Source of the DNA: Dipteris shenzhenensis
Taxonomy: Eukaryota; Polypodiophyta; Polypodiopsida; Gleicheniales
Assembly: GCA_047967505.1 (NCBI GenBank)
Contig: CM106539.1
Reading direction: 5' to 3' (one strand)
Length of the DNA: 64,000 bases
Shown: positions 10,352 through 19,894 of the stretch, in pieces
Numbering within the stretch: position 1 is the first letter of the stretch
How the letters are laid out: every line of letters begins with the position of its first letter
Program-made: the position numbers and the translations under genes
Notes under the pieces: generated by a model
Database searches by the model: none
Seen by the model: the letters and a program-made list of their open reading frames with translations, nothing else
What the model was told of the DNA's origin: nothing

Positions 10352-11440
10352 TGGGTCTCGATGGTGACTCACATGTCATGGGGATGTTGAAGATATGCCC
10401 ACGGAGTCTCCACTCCTAGCTACTCCTTTTGGGAGCAATGCATAGCACGAGTCATCCGCAAGTGTCACACAAGCGGCCTCCGGATTGTTGCAATGTGGTT
10501 CCATGTGAGAGAGAGGGAAGGGGAAGAGGGGAGTGGAGAGGGAGGAGGGAGGGAGAAGGAGAGAGGAAGAGGGGAAGGGAGTGAAGGGGGATAGAGTGGC
10601 AACCACAAGGACACTATGAAGGAAACAAGAGACACCCAAACACTCTCTTGGAAGAGAAGAGGGAGCTTGTATTCAACTTGTGCAAACAACAATGAAGACC
10701 AAAGTCAACCATTTGGCCTTTTATACAAGTCACCTTTTGAAGGGAGGGCCAACCCTTTTCCTTTTTAGCACTCCCCCTCTCTTTACAACCAAGGGCTCTT
10801 GGGCCTGTAGGGTGCCAAGGCTTATTGCTATTCTTACCATCTCTCCCTACTAGCAGAAATAGCGCTTGTGTTAACCATATTAGAGCACTTGGGACAAGCC
10901 TCTGGAATTAGGAGGTGGTCCTAACCAGTTCCCAAATAGTGCTTGTGTTAGTCTCATGCCTCCTAGGCTTAGGTGATTTGGGGCTCAAACTCCCTGAGCG
11001 CCCTCACGCCTTAAACCATTTGTGGTTCAAATCCATGCTTGAGGCTCAAAACTTGGAGTGGCAAGGCTTAACTTCCATGAGACGCTTAACTTCCACGAGA
11101 CACCCCACAACAACCCTACACATTGCCTGGAATCCTTTGCCTCAAAATATTTGGGGATCAAACTCCCTGAGTTTGAATTGTACTCCTTTCATGGCTATTT
11201 TTGTTGGCATGGCTATTTCCATGGATGTAGACCTAAAGTGTGCACGTTGCTTGCACTCTTTGGTCTTGGTGTTAGCTAGAACATACAACCTATGCCTGGA
11301 ATCCTTAAATCCTTGGACTTTGGAGGTGGACTTTGGTTATTTGGGGATCAAACTCCTTGAGTTTGAGCTATATTCCTTCCGTGTGCACATTGCTTCTAAT
11401 CACTAGCCTTGGGATATTTGGGGGTCAAACTCCCAGAGCT
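10352..11440 (-). repeat. Long LTR of the gypsy-like family (5' LTR of minus-strand copy)
   Basis: Closely matches, in inverse orientation, the LTR at 57365-58324, with shared GTGACTTGTATAAAAGGCC promoter words. The left edge (TGGGTCTCG on +) is where the two copies diverge and a PBS-like site begins. The right edge near 11440 is not fixed. The distal part carries four copies of an ATTTGGGGATCAAACTCC-type word (about 10977, 11151, 11338, 11417). A purine-rich tract at 10503-10590 is also shared. Open frames inside it (such as 10915-11406) are not read as genes because the sequence is non-coding LTR shared between copies. Confidence 0.75.
10719..10727 (-). promoter_or_regulatory. TATA box of the LTR promoter
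   Basis: On the minus strand the LTR contains GTATAAAAGGCC, a good plant TATA box, at the position equivalent to the TATAAAAG at 57933 in the inverted copy. It sets the transcription direction as minus. Coordinates are accurate to a few bases. Confidence 0.55.
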
Positions 11441-11530
11441 TGTCTGTTGAAGTAGATCATGTAGCCTAGTCACCTTTAATCACTGATTATCCTACATTCG
11501 ACAGCTATACTCTATGGATGTCAACACTGA

Positions 11531-11865
11531 GTTATTATCCTCGCAAGATGTAATCTCTTTTGTTCCAACTTTAATATAATACTATTATGGTAGGAAATTG
11601 TCTCTAGATGTAATCTCTTTTATTCAAGTTTTGCTTAATTAGGCTCTCAGCAATTGCTAAGTTATTATCCTCATCGAATGTAATCTCTTTTATTTCAACT
11701 TTAATACAATACTCTTATTGCAAGAACTATCTTTGGATGTAATCTCTTTTATTCAACTTCTGCTCAATGAGGCTCTCAATAATGGCTTAGTTGTTATCCT
11801 TTCCAGATGTAATCTCTTTTTTTTCAACTTTAATATAATACTATTATTGCAAAAACTATACCTGC
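11531..11865 (+). repeat. Tandem repeat of about 130 bp, 2.5 copies
   Basis: Units start with GTTATTATCC (or GTTGTTATCC) at 11531, 11661 and 11790. Each contains GATGTAATCTCTTTT twice and TTTAATATAATACTATTATTG once. The units are imperfect. No coding potential is evident. Confidence 0.8.
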
Positions 11866-11899
11866 CAAGAGAAAATAGTTCTAAAGAAGCACAAATGGC

Positions 11900-12200
11900 A
11901 TACATTTTCCCTCGTTTTAAATTAGAATTTATTGCAACTAGTGTGATCATTACTAGTTGCAGTCATTGCACAAGGAAATACATTTTCCTTGGTTTAGAAT
12001 TAGCTGCTGCAAGTAGCACTAAAATAGCTCCAAGAACCAGCACGATGGTCGGTTAAGAAAATACATTTTCCTTGGTTTAGTATTAACTATAAGAAGCACT
12101 AAAGTAGCTCCAAGAACCAGTATGATGGTTTACATTTTCCTTGGTTTAGGATTAACTATTGACCAATTGTTTTAAACTATTAATGCACTCTCATTACACT
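11900..12200 (+). repeat. Tandem repeat of about 70-83 bp
   Basis: ACATTTTCCTTGGTTTAG-type starts occur at about 11902, 11980, 12063 and 12132. They are followed by AGCACTAAAGTAGCTCCAAG and a word like AACCAGCATGATGG. A further diverged copy lies near 12497-12560. Function unknown; it abuts the 130-bp repeat and may belong to one larger element. Confidence 0.7.
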
Positions 12201-14930
12201 ATAACAAGATGCTATTCCAACCACCAAACTAGTTCTAAAATTGCCCGATGGCATACTAAGAACATAAATTAAACTATTTAAAAATGCAATTATTGATATG
12301 GCCCTTGAGGGGTGCCCTTTTATAGGCAAGGCCCATATTGATATGGCCCTTCATGGCCATATCGGCATGAAAGGGGACCCATCAAGGGCAAATGATGCAA
12401 AATATATGAACAAAAAAACTCCATCATTGTGGGACTCTAATGCGGGTCTCACGTGGCCCACAGCCAATTAAGGTCTAGGTGGTTGCATAATGAAATACAT
12501 TTCGCTTCATTTAGCAGTAACTACAACCAACACTAAAATAACTCCAAGAACCAACGTGGTAGTCATTCCAAGCCAATGTCACCACCTTATTAGCGCTATT
12601 GTCAAGAATCTAGATCTACATGGATTTTCATGAGTTTAGATCTGCATGCAAAGTACACTTTTCTTGTACCAGTGTGGAAAAGTTGTGGATAGATGAAAGG
12701 TGGCAAGTTGTGGCAAAAGCCTTTTTGATAGATGACAAGTGGCAAGTTGTAGATAGATGACAGGTGGCAAAGAGCCATCTTGAGTCAACCACTAGACTGT
12801 GTAGTCAGGACAAAGTGTAACATGTAAAGATGCAACATAGAGACAGTGTAAAGGAGGCAAAACTACTTTGTAGTGATGTGTGTTAAGCTCTGTGGTGTTT
12901 AGAACATCAACTTTTGACAAATTACATCTTATTATTATGCCAATGTTATGCCAATAAAAATTCTAGCAAGACTGCAAGTTCTCCCCAAATTCAAAATCTC
13001 ACCCAATAGTATGTTGCACTAGCAATAGTAGTGGTAGTACTAGTATAGTAGTACCACCAGTACAAATCTTATTACCAAAAGTAATATTTGTTTTACTAAT
13101 GATAGTACATCATATGTAACCCTATTATGTGAGTTCAACAAATGGGTTTTTATTGATTCTATTACTTGCATATTATATACATAAGAAACTAAATTATGGC
13201 CCAAATATTAAAATACAAGGGTATTGTACATTACAAAAGTTTCGGAAGCTTGATAGAAGCTCCCAATATGCCACATGAACATTTGGAAACTCTTTGGTAA
13301 GAGTGGTTTGTGTCAAGTGATCTAAAACTCTAAAGAATGGGCCATAGGTTCAAGTCCCTACCTTGGATTGTTGTGATGATTTGTAGTCTTTACATTGAGA
13401 CAAATTAGTGAAATTTACCTCTGACATAATCTCGATGATTAAGTTTGAAGAAGGCAACATCATTTATTGATTGAGCAACAAACTTTTATGCCTTATGGGA
13501 TAGAGGCAAGTGATATCATTCTAACCAAGACAAAGGTAGAAACACACGATCATTACCATCTTGCTATCTTGAACTAGATAATGACTACAATCTTCAAGCA
13601 ATATACTTTAATGAAACAAGAACTAGAGACCCTACCATCTACATTAATTAATCACAACGCATTTTTGACCAAACTCAAGACATGTAGTCTTCATTATAGC
13701 AATTTATCCTTTTGTAGCGTGCAATTTGAGTACACTCTTACAATATATACAATAGATATATATAATTTTGAAGCATGCAATTTAAGTACACTCTTACAAT
13801 ATATACAAGAGACATTAGACCAAATTATCCAACATTCCTAATTGGGGACCTAAATATTGAGACTCCATGAATAAGGAGACGTTGAGCTCAAGGAGCAATT
13901 GTCAAACAAGAGGTGACCAGCCTGCTCAATGAATTGGCCAAGAATGTAGCATAGAGGTGACTTGGAACTGCTTATACAAATGAGCAACGGTGGCCAGAGC
14001 AAGTGAGGACATGTTTCTAGCATGGCCTTTAATCCTTGCAATACAAGGATAAGCCTCCCCCTATCTCTCCATCAGAAGTGAGAAGGAATGAAACAACTTA
14101 GTGATGCCTCCCTTTATCTCTCCATCAGAAGTGAGATTTACAAGGGAAGGAACAAAGCTCAAGTTGTTTTGGGAAAATAGGGTGAGTTCGGACTGCAAAC
14201 GTGATGCTAACTTGGGATAGAAGACTAACTTCAGACTTGGTGCTTCCGTGTGACTGAATGCTTAATTTATTGCACTGGTTTTTGGAGCGAGGCTAGTCTA
14301 AGAATCTTGACTCAATTGCCCTCAGACTAGATATTGCAAACTTTCATAATGTAGGAAGCATTCTGCTGACCATGAGCTTATAGCAACAATGCCTACTGTG
14401 AAAGATCGAAAGGTTGGTTCTGTGTTCTCTTGCAAGGTTCTGTCTCTAAGAAGTAATAGATTCTAGAGCTTCCACCATCTCCTTTGCTTACATTTTGATT
14501 TCTCCATAATACCAATTCTAATTAATTCATTTATGGACTCAATAGCTTAGCTCAAGATTCGACTATCGTAACAAGTCAAACGACGTCCTTTGGATGCTTC
14601 ACTTTGGTCTTAGCGTCTTACAACATCGCACACATGTTGTGTGTTACACTCAAATATACAATCTTAGCTCTATGCCATTTTGATAACTTTATTTTTCCTG
14701 GTTTAATATGGAGATTGTAATGGCTCGTGGTATTTTTTGCTAGAGCGAACCATTGTAGGACTATTGCATGGATCGCATCTCTCTCAAAGACACATCTCGG
14801 TATAGAAGAGGTACTCAACTATGGTTATCTCTGAACGTCAAACATCATTTCCTCCCATAATCCTCCGCTTACCCCCTGTCCATAGCCACAAACTTCTATC
14901 CTCCTAAAAACAAAATAGGATGCCAAGTAC
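12201..14930. other. Unresolved intergenic sequence with small repeats
   Basis: No gene is recognisable. It contains a small inverted motif (ATTGATATGGCCCTT/CATGGCCATATCGG) near 12290-12370, TAG/TAC trinucleotide-rich sequence at 13020-13070, and a diverged duplication of about 51 bp containing ATCTCTCCATCAGAAGTGAG near 14060 and 14115. Short open frames (13581-13841, 14618-14818) show no motif. Confidence 0.45.
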
Positions 14931-14937
14931 TGCTTTA

Positions 14938-15331
14938 GATGGATGCTACATAAAAATTCAAACCACGCCTTGCACCATTCGAGTTCATCTCCACCAATGA
15001 AACTTGAATGTTCACTAAAGACTTGCCACTGGAATTTGCCAGGATCTCAGTTGCCAATAACATTTTTCGGCCAAACAATGTGAATTCCATTCAATGGGCC
15101 TACCCTAGAGTGTTATCCAAAGCAAGAATATGTCTTTTGAATGAAATTGATGGATGCTACCTAAAAATTCAAACCACGCCTTGTGCCATTCTAGTTCATC
15201 TCCACCAATGAAACTTGAATGTTCACTAGAGACTTGCCAGTGGAATTTGCCAGGATCTCAACTACCCGCCAACAACACTTTTCGGCCAAACAAGGTGAAT
15301 TCCATTCAGTGGGCCTACCCTAGAGTGTCAT
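14938..15331 (+). repeat. Direct tandem duplication, 211-bp offset
   Basis: GATGGATGCTAC starts at 14938 and again at 15149, and both copies run through CCATTCAATGGGCCTACCC-type sequence with few differences. It sits at the distal (minus-strand 3') end of the endonuclease relic, so the element's tail was duplicated. Confidence 0.85.
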
Positions 15332-15389
15332 GTATGAAGGAGCAAGTGGTCCAACCAATAGATGAAATTTCTCCCTGTCTATGCATTCG

Positions 15390-15958
15390 TGTCTTCGTGT
15401 TGGTCCAAATATGGTCGATTGTGGATCCATAGATCATTGTTGACCTGTTGTTGATTTGCACATCTTGTGGTGGAGCATGAAGTCTTCTACTTGAGCCACG
15501 CTCGGGGAAAAACTATTGAAATCAATGTTGAAGTCCCCAAGCAAGAATGTTGTAGTTGAAGATAGAGCGACGAGCTGCAGCAAATTTTCAATGGCTTGAA
15601 GCAATTTGTTTGTTCTCATCTTTGGTGATTTGTACATGCTAAACACTACAATTTTAATTTGATTTGCCTATTCAAACAGTGTCAGTAAGATCTGGCACCT
15701 ATCACTTTGAACATGTTGGTGGTAGAGAAGTTCTATGTCTCTTCTATATGATGTGGCAAGCCCAATGCCGTCATGGATGTGAATGTGCAATACTGGTGGT
15801 GGGAGAGAAGTCGATGTCACTTGGTTGGTGCGTGTTTCTTGCAAGCATGGGATTGCGGCACCAAGCATGCTCTCACAACTCCTAACATCGTGTGCATGAT
15901 GAAATAGTGATTGTGGATTGAGAGTTTGCAAGCTTTTAGTGCAAGGGTTTGCTTTCAT
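15390..15958 (-). pseudogene. Endonuclease/exonuclease/phosphatase (EEP) domain, Helentron- or LINE-type, decayed
   Basis: Minus-strand sequence in broken frames shows the order expected for an apurinic-like EEP nuclease. NPQSL and HDVRS are followed by PCLQETRT (Mg-binding Glu, about 15833-15844). Next come an IVVFSMYKSP-type strand, LLGDFNIDF (GDFN at 15527-15538) and STIDHIWTN (about 15403). No reverse transcriptase follows. A PIF1-like helicase precedes it on the same strand by about 200 bp, which favours a Helentron/Helitron2-like Rep-helicase-endonuclease protein over a LINE. Frameshifts make it non-functional. The C-terminal part runs into a tandem duplication. Confidence 0.6.
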
Positions 15959-16149
15959 GAGGTTTGTTTGTTCGAATGGTCACCAATAGTCTCTCTCAAT
16001 CTTGATATTTCTTCTTGCACCATTGGGTCAACTTTGATACATTTTGGTTCAACTTTGATAACAGAAAAAGGTTGGACGGGTTGTGCACACACGATAGAGT
16101 AGTATAAACTAGGCAATGTGCTCTTATGTTTGAAGGATCAAAGCAACAA

Positions 16150-17060
16150 CTAACTCCATTGCAATCCCTTATGAGCGATGCATTGTCTTGGTAGCTACCG
16201 ATTGCACGGGGAACTGTTTCCGTGAGATGGTGTTTAAATGGTTTTTTCCAACTTCAAACTCGTAGATGACTTGAAGTATAGGCGTCCCATTTCTAGGTGT
16301 CTTTGCTTTATACAGATGTTTATTTTTTGAACGTGTTTGCATTCCAGTATGGTAGCCGTATGTCATTTGGATGCGCTTCAGTGACCATTCACAATTCCAT
16401 CCTCTATGTTCAAGTTAGTTGAGCATATTTCTACGATCATACCTGGTCTTAGGCGTAGCTCAAGGTGAAGTATGGCTATCTTCTTGGGATCTATTGGAGT
16501 TCTAACAGATTTGCTACATGATTTGTGCCTTACATATTTTGCTTTTAGTACATGTGGAGTTGTTCGTGACATGTTGAAAATGTATTCGTTGTGGCTGTCC
16601 TTCGAAGAGTTTGTGTAGAAGAGGTGCGAGATAGTGTGTTTATGTGGCGGTTCTTTGAGGTGTCTAGTGTTGAAGAGCTCAAGGTTGGCATCAGATTGTG
16701 ATCCACAACTCTGATCTTGTTGAGGAGGGTAAGGAAAGATGCATTGTCATGGCGCATCGGTTTATGTAGCTTGTAGTAAACAACTTTGACCTCCAAAACA
16801 ATCCCAACATAGCAGAAGCAACCTGTCTCTCAAGGAATATAAACGAGTCCTTGGTGGGGCTTGCTTGGCACAAGTCCCCATGGAGCAATACGTCTACTCC
16901 ACCAAATGGCTGGTCGTGGTTGTGTTTGATTTCTCACATGTGCGAGTCTGTCGCAAATAAGGTGTTCAGCCCTATGAGCGAGATTTCATATGTGACCAGC
17001 AATTGCACCAACTTGTATGACTCAGATAGAGTCTACAATTTCTCTACACAGCGTGTGGTG
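16150..17060 (-). pseudogene. PIF1-like helicase relic (Helitron-type)
   Basis: Minus-strand motifs follow the order of the PIF1 family. EISLIGLNTLF (Walker B region, about 16960-16990) is followed by PFGGVDVLLHGDLCQASP (about 16850-16900). YKLHKPMRHDNASFLTLLNK (about 16720-16785) and LRPGMIVEICSTNLN with GIVNG (about 16390-16450) come next. RKQFPVQSVATKTMHRS then stop-G (about 16160-16225) corresponds to the terminal helicase motif, where the usual Gln of SQG is a TAA. Walker A is not recognisable. Several frameshifts and stops are present. With the endonuclease just downstream, I infer a rolling-circle transposon relic; no HUH Rep motif could be confirmed. Confidence 0.6.
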
Positions 17061-19250
17061 TAAGTCAATGAAAGCAATGGGAGGTGGAGCATCGAGTGCA
17101 AAGTCATACTGCCGATAGCGTGGGTAGCTCTTCTAGTGTAAGCGAGCACTAGGCAAGTCAATGTTTATGGTGTTTGGAAAGCAAAGCATTGGAAAGTCAA
17201 TGTTTACGGTGTCTGGAAAGCGTGGGCGGCTCTTCCAATGTAAAAGCGAGCACTGGGCAAGTCGATGCTTATAGTCCAGGCAAGCAAAGCAGTGCTTAGA
17301 CTAGTAGTAAAAGCATGAAAGATTTCCTAGTCCCCGCCTCCTTGGAAAGGAGAAGATGCAACTGCGTTGGAGGGTCAATAATTTTTTCCAACATGATGTC
17401 TTCTAGGATTGCTACTCACAATTCAGCTTTCAACCTAGCTTATAGTATTCACTGTTTGCCAGCATAGAGTGTCAGAGGTGTTGATGGCCATGTCTTGCCC
17501 TCTTGATCCTGTGCAAATTCATTTCCAAAGCCCAAGTTGAAGTTCTCATTAGCTATACTGGAAATGCCCTCGCCTTCTTGGGTAGTCTTATTGCTACAAG
17601 CCTTTCTTCCACCCTATTTAGCTGGCTTGTTTTAGCTGGCATCACCATGTTCCTCAAATAGAATTTTGGGATTTAAAGTTTCCTTAACTGTTGTAGGCAA
17701 AGGGAGCAAATGCAATGTGTAATGGATGCAATTTTGCGAGGGCGATGTCTTGTTGTTCTAGAATGGATGTACACATGGAAGGCACCTTCTTTAGCTTTGA
17801 ATCGAATATCCTTGGTTAGGATGTCACTTTCTACATGCTTGCATGATGGTATTTTGAGCTTGTGCCAAGGCATTGCTCTTTCAAAAGTTGATGTGGAGAT
17901 GTGCTTATATAGGATGTCTAGCCCACGAGCTGTATGTATGTATGTGGAGATGACTCGTCATCCCACATCACATTGTTAGCTAGAGATGCAGTTGCAGTGT
18001 GGGTGTGTGGGGCAATAGTTCATTGAGACGTTTCTTTGTTTGTGTGTTTGCGCACATCTATTGGAGCGTTTCTTCGAAAAGTGTGTTCGCAAGCACTTGG
18101 GCTAGCCCTTTTTCAGATGAGTAAGCATTGCTACTGTGTCGAAAAACTCGATGCATCGCAAGACAAGATACAAATCATTGCGCACTTGGAATCGAAGACC
18201 ATCAACAGCAAGAAATCTGTGTAATGTTGAAAGTCCATAATTAGACAACAATATGAAGAGTAAATCAGCATCACCGTGCAACACAAGAGGTTGTATTCCC
18301 ACCCTAATGTATGTATATTCTTGCGCTAGTTCAATAGAGATTCCATATCGGAGTTGAACATTGGTTTATATCCTATAAGATGAGCTGAAGCAATTGGTAT
18401 GCCTACGCATGTCATTGAAATGTGGTGATGAATCTAACGCTATTTATTGTGAATTGCTCTCAGGGGTGACAGCCCATCAACAAATTGCATGTAGTGGCTA
18501 CGCTGTGACTGTGGTACTCCATGAATGAGGGGCATAATCCAATGACCTTCGTGTGAGCACCATGAAGCTTGACATCAACCTCTGAACCATTGCGCAGTAC
18601 AATGCGGCCTTTCAAAGAGGGAATTGAGGACATGTCTTGCAGGCTGCTGCATGTATAGTAGAATGGTCGAGCCGGGTCACGGCTTACATGAGAGCTTGAA
18701 CATTTACCACATTGAAACTCAACGAGGGGGCTGTTCCAGTTGGAAAAACGTAGAACTGCACTTACCTGGATACATATTGATATAGAAGTTAGGGATGCAA
18801 GCTATTTATATGTGCTTGTGATTCCATGTACTGATGAAAAAACAAAGAGTTGCACCTGTTGGTCATATTATTTGCTAGACCAAAAATTTATCGCAGACCT
18901 GCGTCCGGTTGGGTCGACTCGCACGCGTGCTCCGCGTCCAAGGAATTGGCATCGTCAGCACAGGACGACCCTTTGTTTGATTCGAATTTCTTCAATTTTG
19001 CCAAAGAACACACCGTCCCACGACGTCACTGATAGCACACCCAAAGGAATTCACAAGAATTAGGACTAAGAAAATTAATGAATCTAGAAAGAGAATACGA
19101 AATGCAAAATACAGGAGAAATTCGATTGTGGAGCGATTAACTGGGTGGTACGTTTTCCAAAGGTCCCACTCCCTATGTCCATTGACTCTACTACTCCCTC
19201 CAAGCCTGCGAGGTATATAACAGTTATAAAATGATAAAATACTCAAGATA
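17061..19250 (-). other. Probable upstream part of the helicase element and unresolved sequence
   Basis: Minus-strand fragments continue (for example 18102-18302 with NDLYLVLRCIEFFDTVAM, and 17673-17873), but I cannot assign a domain and see no HUH-type Rep signature. At 17140-17300 short direct repeats containing GGAAAGTCAATGTTTA and GCGAGCACT occur. A TGACGTCG-type bZIP-like word lies near 19020. The boundary with the U1-C promoter is unknown. Confidence 0.35.
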
Positions 19251-19683
19251 CCTTATGCCTTTTTGCCTACGCGTAGCGCTTACTCGACAAATATCGATAA
19301 ACACTGCTTGTAATGCCTTCAAACGCTAGACTAGAAAGCTCTTCTTTGATGCTCAGCAACGTCTTGGGATAGCGCCGATGCTATGAACTCCTTTATAGAG
19401 GCGCTCAACTGCATGTACGTCCTCTGCGACCGGCAACTATCCAAATTAGAACACCAACTATGCTGGACACTATTGGCGCTTGCCCAAGACGGATGGCCAA
19501 AATTCGAAACTTTGAAAACGGTTTCATTACTATGACCTAGGCAGGCCAAAAATCTTATTGCGGACCAGGTTAATCGAAGGTCAACGACCAAGGTTGACCG
19601 AGACATACACAGTCTGAGGCAATCCTTGGCTTTGTCACTCTCACCAGCGCGCGTTTCTAGCAGGAGAATTAGGGTGGTGCACC
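19251..19683 (+). promoter_or_regulatory. Probable promoter and 5' UTR of the U1-C gene
   Basis: Sequence between the transposon relic and the U1-C start codon. It is locally richer in CG dinucleotides (CGCGCGTTTC near 19650, GACGTACATGC on the minus strand near 19410) than the flanks. I cannot place a TATA box or start site. Assignment rests only on position. Confidence 0.35.
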
Positions 19684-19847
19684 ATGCCTAGGTGAGCACA
19701 GCCTCCTGCTTTCATTAGATTTTACAGATCTTTTCAGTACGTTTCTTTAATCTTATAGAAATGTGGTGTTGTTTTGCGATCGCATACTTTTACTATAAGC
19801 AAAGAATCCTGTCTGTAGTTATTGGATAGCAGGAAATGCTTTCTTTA

Positions 19848-19894
<47 letters not shown>

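Noticed and set aside
10915-11406. 163-codon open frame on + in the LTR at 10.35-11.44 kb (and its counterpart at 57404-57721 on -)
   Set aside because: The frame is open in both LTR copies, but it overlaps direct repeats and lies inside an LTR with its promoter. No domain is visible.
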